Source: Granulicella tundricola MP5ACTX9
GTDB lineage: Bacteria > Acidobacteriota > Terriglobia > Terriglobales > Acidobacteriaceae
Assembly: GCF_000178975.2 (NCBI RefSeq)
Contig: NC_015064.1
Span: forward strand, 4,245,154-4,309,153
Direction: 5' to 3'
Length of the DNA: 64,000 bases
The notes under the pieces were generated by a model. It was given only the letters and a program-made list of their open reading frames with translations. It had not been told where the DNA came from and ran no database searches. A program made the position numbers and the translations under genes. This document shows positions 57,025-64,000 of the stretch, piece by piece. Every line of letters starts with the position of its first letter. Positions within the stretch are counted from its first letter, which is position 1.

Positions 57025-59088
57025 ATGACCGAGCAGATTGCAGTGTCCACTATTCGCGTTCAACTTCCAGACGGCAGCATCCGTGAGGTTCCTTCCGGGA
57101 CTACGCCGCTGGAGATTGCTACCTCTATTTCACCGCGGCTGGCGGCTGTGGTGGTCGTGGCGAAGGTGAAGCCGATGGCTGGGCTGGACATCAACCAGTC
57201 TGAAGGCGGGCAGGACGACGCTCCGGATGCGGGGTCCGAAGAGGCGATGTATGACGCTGCGCTTTCGCCTTCGGCGGAGCGGATTATCGACCTGGCGATG
57301 CCGCTGGCGGAGGACGTGGAGCTCTGGCTGCTGAAGGAGCAGGATGAGGAGTCGCTGAAGGTGCTTAGGCACTCGACTGCGCATGTGATGGCTACGGCAA
57401 TCCTGGAGCTGTTTCCGGAGACGAAGCTGGGGCATGGGCCTGCGACGGATGCGGGGTTCTTTTATGACGTATATCGGGAGACTCCTTTTACGGAGGACGA
57501 CCTGGCGGCGATCGAGAAGAGGATGGGCGAGGTGGTGGCTCGCAACGATGCTTTTGTGAAGGAGACGGAGCCGCGTGAAGACGCGCTGCAGGAGTATGCG
57601 GCCGAGGGCGAGTTCATGAAGGTCCACTTCATCGAACGGTTTACGCAGGCGGGGGAGCCGGTTTCGCTGTATCGGAATGGCGGGTTTACGGATTTTTGCC
57701 GAGGGCCGCATGTGCCTTCGACCGGCAGGGTGAAGGCGTTCAAGGTGACGTCGGTTGCTGGGGCTTACTGGCTGGGCGATGAGAAGAATCAGCAGTTGCA
57801 GCGAATCTATGGGACGGCCTTCTTCAACGCGAAGGATATGGATGCGCACTTCAAGCGGCTGGAGGAGATCAAGGCTCGGGACCACCGGGTGCTGGGTAAG
57901 CAGTTGGATCTGTTCAGCATCCAGGAGGTGGCGGGTGCGGGGCTGATCTTCTGGCATCCGAAGGGCGGGCTGATCCGCAAGGCGATGGAAGACTGGATGC
58001 GCGAGGACTGCATCAAGCGCGGGTACGAGATGGTGTTTACGCCGCACATCATGCGGCGGGAGCTATGGAAGATCTCCGGGCATGAGGAGAACTATGGCGA
58101 GAATATGTATCCGCCGATGGAGCTGGACGATGCGGAGTATCGGCTGAAGCCGATGAACTGTCCTGGGCATATTTTGATTTATAAGAATTCGCCTAAGAGC
58201 TATCGTGACCTTCCGGTGCGGTATGCGGAGTTGGGGAATGTGTATCGGTATGAGCGGTCCGGGACGATGCATGGGCTGCTCAGAGTGCGTGGGTTTACGC
58301 AGGACGATGCGCATATCTTCTGCACGCCGGGGCAGATTGAAGATGAGGTCACGGCCTGCATCGAGTTTGCGGAGAGCGTGCTGAATACATTCGGCTTCCA
58401 TGAGTTCAAGGTGGAGCTTTCGACTTGGGACCCCAATGACAAGAAGTTTATTGGGAGTGCGGAGCAGTGGGGAGTCGCTGTCGGGTCACTGAGGAACGCG
58501 TTGGAGCGCAAGGGGATTCCGTATAAGACGATTCCGGGGGAGGCTGCGTTCTATGGGCCGAAGATCGATATCAAGCTGGTGGATGTGCTGGGGCGGATGT
58601 GGCAGCTTTCGACCGTTCAGTTTGACTGGAATCTGCCGGCTCGGTTCGATCTGCACTACAAGGGTGAGGATGGCGAGCTGCATCAGCCGGTGATGGTGCA
58701 TCGTGCGCTGTTTGGGAGCGTGGAACGGTTCTTTGGCGTGCTGATCGAGCACTACGCGGGGGCGTTTCCGTTCTGGCTGGCTCCGGTGCAGGTTGGGTTG
58801 GTGCCGATTTCGGAGAAGCATCTCGAGTATGCTCGTACGGTTCAGCAGAGGCTCAAGGACGCTGGTGTGCGCGTGGAGCTGGATGAGCGGAACGAGAAGA
58901 TGAATGCGAAGATCCGTGAGTTTGGGGTGAACAAGGTTCCGTTCATTTTGATCATGGGGGATAAGGAATCGCAGAGTGATGAGGTGAGTGTGAGGACGCG
59001 TGGGAAGGGCGATGGCGGGGCTATGTCGACCGAGGCGTTTGTGGCGAGATGCCTGGAGTTGCAGAAGAGCCATTCGGCGGAGCTGTAG
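57025..59088 (+). CDS. thrS: Threonyl-tRNA synthetase
   Basis: A 687-residue class II aminoacyl-tRNA synthetase; the start at 57025 (MTEQIAVSTIRVQLPDGS) gives the TGS domain at its full length. The second domain (LRHSTAHVMATAILELFPETKLGHGPATDAGFFYDVY) is the Ser-Thr editing domain. The catalytic core has motif 2 RYERSGTMHGLLRVRGFTQDDAHIFCTPGQI and motif 3 LFGSVERFFGVLIEHYAG; the anticodon domain ends at FVARCLELQKS. Domain order and length are normal for bacterial ThrRS. Confidence 0.98.
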   Translation: MTEQIAVSTIRVQLPDGSIREVPSGTTPLEIATSISPRLAAVVVVAKVKPMAGLDINQSEGGQDDAPDAGSEEAMYDAALSPSAERIIDLAMPLAEDVELWLLKEQDEESLKVLRHSTAHVMATAILELFPETKLGHGPATDAGFFYDVYRETPFTEDDLAAIEKRMGEVVARNDAFVKETEPREDALQEYAAEGEFMKVHFIERFTQAGEPVSLYRNGGFTDFCRGPHVPSTGRVKAFKVTSVAGAYWLGDEKNQQLQRIYGTAFFNAKDMDAHFKRLEEIKARDHRVLGKQLDLFSIQEVAGAGLIFWHPKGGLIRKAMEDWMREDCIKRGYEMVFTPHIMRRELWKISGHEENYGENMYPPMELDDAEYRLKPMNCPGHILIYKNSPKSYRDLPVRYAELGNVYRYERSGTMHGLLRVRGFTQDDAHIFCTPGQIEDEVTACIEFAESVLNTFGFHEFKVELSTWDPNDKKFIGSAEQWGVAVGSLRNALERKGIPYKTIPGEAAFYGPKIDIKLVDVLGRMWQLSTVQFDWNLPARFDLHYKGEDGELHQPVMVHRALFGSVERFFGVLIEHYAGAFPFWLAPVQVGLVPISEKHLEYARTVQQRLKDAGVRVELDERNEKMNAKIREFGVNKVPFILIMGDKESQSDEVSVRTRGKGDGGAMSTEAFVARCLELQKSHSAEL

Positions 59089-59095
59089 GAGCGCT

Positions 59096-59449
59096 ATGCC
59101 GTCTCTGACCGAAGCTCAGCGAGAGAAGGTGCTGCCTATCCTTGCGGCTGTGCGGACTGCTCTGCAGGAGGCCGCGGAGGGCGATCTCGATGTGCTTCAT
59201 CAGATGCGGCGGTATGTTGGGAAGCGGTTGGAGTTCGACGAACGTGGGACGCCGACGCAGCGGCGTAAGCTGCATGAGTTGAAGTGGAAGAGCCAACAGG
59301 GGATCTGCGCTTTATGCCCGGAACCCCTGCCGGAACGGGGCGCGGAGCTGGATCGGCTGGTGGCCACGGCTGGTTATACGGAAGAGAACACGCGGCTGGT
59401 GCATCATGCTTGCCACCTGAAGATCACACGAGCTCAAGGGGTTTCGTGA
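59096..59449 (+). CDS. HNH-nuclease-like zinc protein
   Basis: A 117-residue protein starting at 59096, eight bases after the thrS stop, so probably in the same transcript. The C-terminal half has a C-x2-C pair in QGICALCPEPLPERGAELDRLVATAGYTEENTRLVHHACHLKIT, the beta-beta-alpha plan of HNH proteins with His-His-x-x-Cys-His near the end. The N-terminal half is helical. Whether it cuts DNA is not clear; the family also includes non-nucleolytic members. Confidence 0.75.
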   Translation: MPSLTEAQREKVLPILAAVRTALQEAAEGDLDVLHQMRRYVGKRLEFDERGTPTQRRKLHELKWKSQQGICALCPEPLPERGAELDRLVATAGYTEENTRLVHHACHLKITRAQGVS

Positions 59450-59470
59450 TGGGACCGGACTCGTAGACGT

Positions 59471-59545
59471 TCCGGGGCTAAAGCCCGGATGTTTTCGTAG
59501 GCTTGATCGTGGGGCTAAAGCCCCACGCTAATCCGAAGTGCAAAA
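59471..59545. repeat. GGGGCTAAAGCCC repeat copy
   Basis: CCGGGGCTAAAGCCCGGATG, linker, CGTGGGGCTAAAGCCCCACG and CTAATCCGAAGTGC. It lies between two plus-strand genes and would be transcribed with them. Confidence 0.85.
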
Positions 59546-59573
59546 GCTCGGTTACAAAGGTCAGGGTGAGGCT

Positions 59574-59984
59574 ATGCCGGATAAGGTGCGGAAGGTGGAG
59601 CGGGTGACTCCGCACAAGGACAAGATCTGTAAGACGTGTGGGCGGGCTTTCTCGTGGCGAAAGAAGTGGGAGAAGGACTGGGATGTGGTGAAGTACTGCT
59701 CGGATGGGTGCCGGGGGCGTCAGGTGGGGGAGGCGGATGCTCAGTTAGAGGCGGCGATTCTTGAGTTGCTGGCGGAGCGGGGAAGGGATAAGACGATCTG
59801 TCCCTCTGAGGCTGCGAAGTTCGTCGGGGGGAAGGATGAGCGGCGGGATTGGGAGGGGTTGATGGAGCCTGCGCGGGCTGCGGCGAGACGGTTGGTGGCG
59901 GCGGGTCGGATCAACATCATGCAGGGTGGGAAGGTGGTGGATGGTTCTACTGCAAAGGGTCCTATTCGTTTGAAGCTGCGGTGA
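59574..59984 (+). CDS. DUF2256-DUF3253 fusion protein
   Basis: A 136-residue protein. The N-terminal DUF2256 zinc finger reads KDKICKTCGRAFSWRKKWEKDWDVVKYCSDGCR (C-x2-C, C-x3-C). From about residue 57 a DUF3253 domain follows (LEAAILELLAERGRDKTICPSEAAKFVG ... RRLVAAGRINIMQGGKVVDGSTAKGPIRLKL), which has a winged-helix-like plan. The fusion suggests a small nucleic-acid-binding protein. The start at 59574 is preceded by a GAGG box. Confidence 0.85.
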   Translation: MPDKVRKVERVTPHKDKICKTCGRAFSWRKKWEKDWDVVKYCSDGCRGRQVGEADAQLEAAILELLAERGRDKTICPSEAAKFVGGKDERRDWEGLMEPARAAARRLVAAGRINIMQGGKVVDGSTAKGPIRLKLR

Positions 59985-60039
59985 AATATTTGTTTAGGTG
60001 GCGGTAGCGTTTCGAGGGCTGGCGGCTTCTAACGGTGGC

Positions 60040-60294
60040 ATGACTACTGCGAAGAAGGCTCCGGCGAAGAAGACGGCGAGTAAGAAAGCTCCGGCTAAGA
60101 AGAGTGCAAAAAAAGCGGCGGCGCATTGCTGGCCTGGGTTCGAGCCGGTGGCGGGGAAGACGCCTGGGACCAAGGGGTCCTGCGAGCCTAAGGAACATCA
60201 GACGAAGGGCGAGAAGAAGGCTGACTCGAAGGCTGCTGCGGGGAGCAAGCTGCGGAAGGCTGGGGGGAGTAAGGCCAAGGCTAATAAGACCTAG
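60040..60294 (+). CDS. Lys/Ala-rich basic small protein
   Basis: 84 residues starting MTTAKKAPAKKTASKKAPAK; almost half are lysine or alanine. A less biased centre (HCWPGFEPVAGKTPGTKGSCEPKEHQTKGEKK) carries two cysteines and a Trp. The ends resemble histone-H1-like bacterial tails. Gap to the preceding gene is 55 bases. Likely binds nucleic acid or polyanions; the central Cys-Trp motif could fold on its own. Confidence 0.72.
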   Translation: MTTAKKAPAKKTASKKAPAKKSAKKAAAHCWPGFEPVAGKTPGTKGSCEPKEHQTKGEKKADSKAAAGSKLRKAGGSKAKANKT

Positions 60295-60332
60295 ATGCTG
60301 TGCGGCTGTGGGCTATGGCTAGAGAAAGGCGT

Positions 60333-60412
60333 AACGGGGATAAGAACGATAAAAGCGGGATAAGAGGGGATGCCTGGGCATCTTCTCTTATCCCGCTTTT
60401 GTTTGTTACGGG
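60333..60412. repeat. GGCGTAACGGGGATAAG repeat with terminator-like hairpin
   Basis: AAGGCGTAACGGGGATAAGA starts the element; AAAAGCGGGATAAGAG (60351-60366) pairs with CTCTTATCCCGCTTTT (60385-60400). Confidence 0.8.
60351..60400. terminator. Hairpin between convergent genes (repeat-derived)
   Basis: A 16-base-pair stem with A4 and T4 at its ends and further inner pairing (GATGCC/GGCATC) sits between the Lys/Ala-rich gene and yidC. Its T-rich exit on both strands makes it a plausible bidirectional terminator supplied by a dispersed repeat. Confidence 0.8.
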
Positions 60413-60444
60413 CTCTCCTGAGGCGGTGTCGCTGATCCGGGCGA

Positions 60445-60478
60445 ACTGCTGAGGTTCTTCGCTCCGCTCAGAATGGCC
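60445..60478. repeat. GAGGTTCTTCGCTCC repeat copy near the yidC end
   Basis: GCTGAGGTTCTTCGCTCCGCTCAGAATGGCC, a variant of the TTCTGAGC family, just before the yidC stop codon. Confidence 0.6.
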
Positions 60479-60502
60479 CCTCTGGTAGAGCTCAAGCCGG
60501 GG

Positions 60503-62326
60503 TTAGCGTTTTACGGTTTTGCCCTGGATGGTTTTGCTGTTGACGCCTTCGCCGGCTTTGCGGCGGGCGCGTTTGGCGGCGATCTCTCGCATCTCCTGGC
60601 CGATGGAGGTCTTGTTCATGATGAACTGGGTGGCGATGGAGATGAGGTTGCCGACGGACCAGTAAAGGGCGAGGCCGGAGGAGTAGTTCCAGGTCATGTA
60701 GCCGGAGAAGACGGGCATCATGAAGGCCATCATTTTTTGTTGCTGGGGGTCGACGCCAGGGCTGGGGGTATAGAACTGGACCAGAAACTGGCTGATGACC
60801 ATGAGGATGGGGAGGATATGGTAGGGGTCGGCGGAGGAGAGGTCAGGGAGCCAGAACCAGTGGGCCTGGCGTAGCTCGACGACCTTGGGGAGCATGCCGA
60901 AGAAGGCGAAGAGCAAAGGCATCTGGATGAGGGTGGGGACGCAGCCGCCGAACATGTTGACTCCATTGTCCTTCTGGAGCTGCATGATCTCGGCGTTCAT
61001 CTCGTTGCGCTTAGGGTCTGTGACCTTGAGGTTCTTGTACCTGGCCTTGACCGCATCCATCTGGGGCTGGATGCGCTGCATCTTGAGGCCGGACTGCATG
61101 GTCTTGATGCGGAGGGGCAGGATGAGCAGGTTGATCAGGACCGTCAGGATGACGATGCACCAGCCCCAGTTGGGCGTGACGTACTGGTGGATGGCGAAGA
61201 GGGCGAGAAAGAGATACTTGCCGATGATGCCGAAGAAGCCGAAGTCGAGGAGAGGCTCAAGCGAAGTCTTGTTGCCGGCGGAGTGAACGTTGCGCAGGAC
61301 GGCGACGGCCTTGGGGCCGGCGAAGAGGCGGGTCTGGGTGTGGCCGGAGAGATCGCCTACGGCTGCGCCGATGATGGGGACCTTGATCTCGTCCTTGCCG
61401 GGTTCGCCCTTGGGGGCTACGGGGACGCCGTGGCCGAGGCCGTTGTGGCGGTTGGCCTTGGGGACGATGATGCTGCTGTCCAACGTGGCGACGGTGGCGG
61501 AGTCAGGCGCGTCCGGGAGGAAGATGGCAGCGAAGTAGAGGTCGGAGGCTCCGGCCCAATCGAAGGAGCCGTTGAGGGTGTTGCCACCGGTGACCTTACC
61601 TACGGCCAGGTGCTTTTCTTTCTGCTCCTGGGAGTAATCGACCTGGGAGCCGCCGTAGGACTTGGCGTCTTCCTGGTCGCCGAAGCCGCCGGGCCAGGCT
61701 ACGAGGGCGCGGATGGGGGAGCCGTTGCGGAGGACCTGGGTGTCGGCGTGGAGGATGTAGGTGTCGTCGAAGGAGAAGGTCTTGGTGACCTGGTACTCGC
61801 CGGAGACGTATTTGAAGGTGAGGGTCTGGGGGGCGGTGATGTTGCCTGTGGCGGAGGGGAGATAGAGGGCGTTGTTGAGGCTGGCGGTGAGCGACGGGTC
61901 GTAGGTGTAGAGGGAGAGGGGGTAGCCGACGGTCTGGGCGGCGAGGGTGTGGACAAGGTCGAGGGGCTGACCGTAGGAGTCCTTGTACTTCTTGAGAATC
62001 CAACTGGTGGCCTGTGCGCCCTTATTGGAGAAGGTGATCTTGTAGAGCTCGTTTTCGACGACGGTGGTGGACTCGGCGGCGGCGACGACGGGCTGCACGG
62101 CGGGGACCTGGATGGTCTGGCCTGCGACGGATGCGGCTACTGTCGGGGTGGGCTGGTTGGCCTGCTGCTGCTGGGTCTGGCCGTTGGGGGATGCGGTCTG
62201 GGGGTTGTGCTTGGCGCGCCAGAACTGAAGGCCGGCGAAGACGAGGATCATGATGGCCATGATCGTGAAGAGGGAACGGTTATCCTGCGATGCGCCTGGT
62301 TGGTTCGGGTTGCGAAACTCTGCCAC
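60503..62326 (-). CDS. yidC: Membrane protein insertase YidC
   Basis: A 607-residue insertase (Oxa1 family) of the long Gram-negative type. N-terminal helix (RSLFTIMAIMILVFAGLQFW), a large periplasmic beta domain (residues about 60-360), then the conserved five-helix core, with NWGWCIVILTVLINLLILPLRIKTMQSGLKMQRIQPQMDAVKARYK, GCVPTLIQMPLLFAFFGML and YMTWNYSSGLALYWSVGNLISIATQFIMNK. The basic C-terminus (AKRARRKAGEGVNSKTIQGKTVKR) should bind ribosomes. The start is a GTG (62326). rpmH-rnpA-yidD-yidC is the classical order. Confidence 0.97.
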   Translation of the reverse strand: MAEFRNPNQPGASQDNRSLFTIMAIMILVFAGLQFWRAKHNPQTASPNGQTQQQQANQPTPTVAASVAGQTIQVPAVQPVVAAAESTTVVENELYKITFSNKGAQATSWILKKYKDSYGQPLDLVHTLAAQTVGYPLSLYTYDPSLTASLNNALYLPSATGNITAPQTLTFKYVSGEYQVTKTFSFDDTYILHADTQVLRNGSPIRALVAWPGGFGDQEDAKSYGGSQVDYSQEQKEKHLAVGKVTGGNTLNGSFDWAGASDLYFAAIFLPDAPDSATVATLDSSIIVPKANRHNGLGHGVPVAPKGEPGKDEIKVPIIGAAVGDLSGHTQTRLFAGPKAVAVLRNVHSAGNKTSLEPLLDFGFFGIIGKYLFLALFAIHQYVTPNWGWCIVILTVLINLLILPLRIKTMQSGLKMQRIQPQMDAVKARYKNLKVTDPKRNEMNAEIMQLQKDNGVNMFGGCVPTLIQMPLLFAFFGMLPKVVELRQAHWFWLPDLSSADPYHILPILMVISQFLVQFYTPSPGVDPQQQKMMAFMMPVFSGYMTWNYSSGLALYWSVGNLISIATQFIMNKTSIGQEMREIAAKRARRKAGEGVNSKTIQGKTVKR

Positions 62327-62426
62327 TTGGGTCTTCCTGTTCTGGTGGTTCGGATATCTTGGCCGTGGTGATTCAGACGGCCTGTCCTAATGGTAAATGG
62401 TGGGGTTTTACGCTGGGGTAAAGTGT

Positions 62427-62663
62427 TTAGTCCGGGACGGGGTCGAGGCCGCCTTTTGACATGGGGTTGCAGCGGGCGATGCGGGCGGCGGCCAGGGCGG
62501 TGCCGCGGAGGAGGCCGTGGCGGCTTATGGCGATGTAGGCGTACTCCGAGCAGGTGGGGAGATAGATGCAGCGGGAGACGCCGACGGAGTGCAGGATGGG
62601 GGAGACTACTGCCTTGTAGAGGGTGAAGACGGCGCGGAGGAGGGTGTCTCGTATGCCTGCCAT
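62427..62663 (-). CDS. yidD: Membrane protein insertion efficiency factor YidD
   Basis: A 78-residue protein with the family signature YKAVVSPILHSVGVSRCIYLPTCSEYAYIAISRHG (three cysteines) and RIARCNPMSKGGLDPVPD at the end. It supports YidC-dependent membrane insertion. It starts six bases after rnpA ends. Confidence 0.95.
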   Translation of the reverse strand: MAGIRDTLLRAVFTLYKAVVSPILHSVGVSRCIYLPTCSEYAYIAISRHGLLRGTALAAARIARCNPMSKGGLDPVPD

Positions 62664-62669
62664 GAGGGT

Positions 62670-63056
62670 CTACTGGAGTGCGGCTTTGTTGAGGGTGGTC
62701 TGGATGGTGCGGAAGATCTGGGCGATCTCGCGTTCGAGGTGGCCGGATTCGAGTTCGAGGACGGTGCGGCGGGGGTGGAGGATGACGTCGACCGGGTGGG
62801 TGAGGGTCTGGGCATGGTGACGGACGCACTCGCGGAGGCGGCGCTTGATGCGGTTGCGATCGACGGCTTTGCCGAGGACCTTGCCGACGGTGAGACCGAC
62901 GCGGGGGCCTGGGGTGTCGGAGCGTCTTCCTTCCGGGCGGATGGAGAAGAAGAAGCTCATCTGTTTGGAGAATTGCTTGCGGGATGAGGTGTATACGCGC
63001 TGATAGTCGGCGTGCTTGCGCAGGCGGAGGAGCGCGTTGGGGGTGGGGGTGGGCAT
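62670..63056 (-). CDS. rnpA: Ribonuclease P protein component
   Basis: The protein subunit of RNase P, which trims tRNA 5' leaders. 128 residues, with the RNR motif in RVGLTVGKVLGKAVDRNRIKRRLRECVR and the N-terminal FSKQMSFFFSIRPEGR segment. The gap to rpmH (184 bases) is unusually wide for this gene pair because a dispersed repeat and a hairpin fill it. Confidence 0.95.
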   Translation of the reverse strand: MPTPTPNALLRLRKHADYQRVYTSSRKQFSKQMSFFFSIRPEGRRSDTPGPRVGLTVGKVLGKAVDRNRIKRRLRECVRHHAQTLTHPVDVILHPRRTVLELESGHLEREIAQIFRTIQTTLNKAALQ

Positions 63057-63068
63057 GGCGGGGGAGAA

Positions 63069-63145
63069 CCCGGGGCTAAAGCCCCTTTTGTTGTTGAGCC
63101 TTTGACGTGGGGCTAAAGCCCCACTCTAATCCGAACGGCAACGGC
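63069..63145. repeat. GGGGCTAAAGCCCC repeat between rpmH and rnpA
   Basis: CCGGGGCTAAAGCCCCTT, a linker, ACGTGGGGCTAAAGCCCCAC and TCTAATCCGAACGGCAACGG, a complete copy inside an operon that is normally tight. Confidence 0.88.
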
Positions 63146-63160
63146 ATTCCCGGGCAAGGA

Positions 63161-63195
63161 AAAGCCCACGTACCGGGGTGCGAGACGTGGGCTTT
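63161..63195 (-). terminator. Hairpin downstream of rpmH
   Basis: AAAGCCCACGT (63161-63171) pairs with ACGTGGGCTTT (63185-63195), and the minus strand ends in TTTTCC. It may terminate or attenuate transcription after rpmH, lowering rnpA expression relative to L34. Confidence 0.75.
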
Positions 63196-63240
63196 GGGAT
63201 TGCGTGCGTCGTCCTGCTGTGGCGGCGGCCACGGGCGGGA

Positions 63241-63396
63241 CTAGTCGCGGAAGCCTGCGGAGACTGCGATCTTGTGACGGCCCTTGGCGCGGCGGCGGTT
63301 GAGCACGGCTGCACCGGCCTTGGTCTTCATGCGGGTGAGAAAGCCGTGGGTCTTGGCGCGGTGGCGGCGGTTGGGCTGAAAGGTACGCTTTGGCAT
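63241..63396 (-). CDS. rpmH: 50S ribosomal protein L34
   Basis: 51 residues: MPKRTFQPNRRHRAKTHGFL, then RMKTKAGAAVLNRRRAKGRHK, the complete L34 pattern with a short extra tail (IAVSAGFRD). The true start is 63396; an open frame extends 35 codons upstream without homology. AGGAG lies upstream of the start (reading minus-strand AACAGGAGCAGTCCC). rpmH is typically the immediate neighbour of dnaA, which is probably just outside the window. Confidence 0.97.
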   Translation of the reverse strand: MPKRTFQPNRRHRAKTHGFLTRMKTKAGAAVLNRRRAKGRHKIAVSAGFRD

Positions 63397-64000
63397 GGGA
63401 CTGCTCCTGTTACGAAACTTGAATGTGTGTCGAACGCTGGCTTTTGGTGGACCGGCTTCCTGGAGGCGAATACTAAGGCTCTCAAGTATGGCAGTCAGCA
63501 CGGGGGCGACAATTCCTGAGTATACGCGAAGAGGTGGAAAACGGGAAGGAAATAAGTGGACGAAGTGTCGTTGCGGGGTTGGGGGCCTTCATGTGAGCTT
63601 AAGGTTTTGTGCATCCAATGGAGGGATGAGGGAATGGCTCTTTTGGCTGGTCAACGAGGGTTTCACCGGGAATGGTGCAACTCAAATATTTGCGGGAAAC
63701 GGCTTGAAAAGGGCCTAGTTTTCCGTGCTACCATCAAACCCGTTCGGTAAGTTGTCTTACGGTCGGCGGCTAGTGATGAGCTTGATTTGCCGCTTGACTC
63801 CTGGGTTTTTTAAGCATTTGTAATGCGATCCCTCGTGATCGCTCGCGCTGTCCTTCTTCGGTAGCCTTTACTCGTTTGGTCCAGGGCCCTTTCAGGGTTC
63901 GAGCAGAGTCATTGTCTTTTTTGCATTACTTTCGCAGAGTCTTTTTTGTCCTGTTTTGGGTGTCCCGTTTTCCCCGGTTTAACCGCAGCGCCAGTTGAGA
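63397..64000. promoter_or_regulatory. Origin-proximal leader upstream of rpmH
   Basis: 604 bases with no credible gene. This is where the rpmH promoter and probably the dnaA promoter or oriC flank lie. The composition is more A/T-rich than the rest, especially 63680-63990, which has several T-rich tracts (GGGTTTTTTAAGC, GTCTTTTTTGC, GTCTTTTTTGTCC). No consensus DnaA box TTATCCACA was found by eye. Confidence 0.5.

Noticed and set aside
51297..63145. CRISPR array
   Set aside because: The GGGGCTAAAGCCCC units are scattered singly among genes, with no regular spacers, and no cas gene is present.

Overview
The window looks like a chromosomal segment from a high-GC member of the Acidobacteriota, most likely class Terriglobia (Granulicella/Edaphobacter/Terriglobus-like). 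The support is four very large TonB-dependent receptors with an N-terminal carboxypeptidase-regulatory domain, a choice-of-anchor D protein, a Tat-exported GH51 arabinofuranosidase, and dense families of short dispersed repeats. This is inference from gene content; no 16S gene is present. The right edge carries rpmH, rnpA, yidD and yidC on the minus strand, and the window also holds mnmE, mnmG, rsmG, parA, parB and four parS sites. The replication origin, with dnaA, therefore probably lies just beyond position 64000. Most genes between 29 and 63 kb are on the minus strand, which would make them leading-strand genes for a fork moving left from there.

Layout. 1-2.8 kb: the 5' part of mnmG, a parDE-type toxin-antitoxin pair and a DedA-rhodanese fusion. 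2.9-21.6 kb: four Oar-like TonB receptors interleaved with the housekeeping set obgE, nadD, rsfS and rlmH. The third receptor is split by an IS110-family (IS1111-group) insertion whose inferred exact excision restores one 1164-residue frame. 22-33 kb: GH51 arabinofuranosidase, accD, carbonic anhydrase, bestrophin-like channel, a large secreted repeat protein, an M28 peptidase and small proteins. 33-37.6 kb: a minus-strand operon of XRE regulator, NfeD-like protein, flotillin, a Gly/Tyr-rich membrane protein and PspA, with ruvA close behind. This is a self-contained membrane-stress module with a helically phased repeat array at its promoter. 37.7-42 kb: gnd and zwf (oxidative pentose phosphate), followed by small stress-type genes and a quinone oxidoreductase. 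42.3-47.3 kb: tRNA-Leu(CAA), mnmE, a DUF2461 protein, HU, a methyltransferase and an amidohydrolase.

47.3-54.8 kb: the chromosome-partition zone (parB, parA, four TGTTCCACGTGGAACA sites, rsmG), with an inserted gene for a collagen-like protein ending in a phage tail-collar domain, then a class I glutamine amidotransferase, plsC and folC. 55-60.4 kb: azoreductase, thrS and several small proteins (HNH, DUF2256-DUF3253, Lys/Ala-rich). 60.5-64 kb: yidC, yidD, rnpA, rpmH and the origin-proximal leader.

The most unusual theme is repeat colonisation. At least four short repeat families fill the intergenic spaces, and three of them have entered conserved genes without breaking the frame (mnmG, folC, and the stop codon of parA). 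The strongest candidates for new biology are the regulated PspA-flotillin-NfeD module, the guide-RNA candidate in the IS right end, and the parS/CCACAAAT zone with its collagen-like protein.
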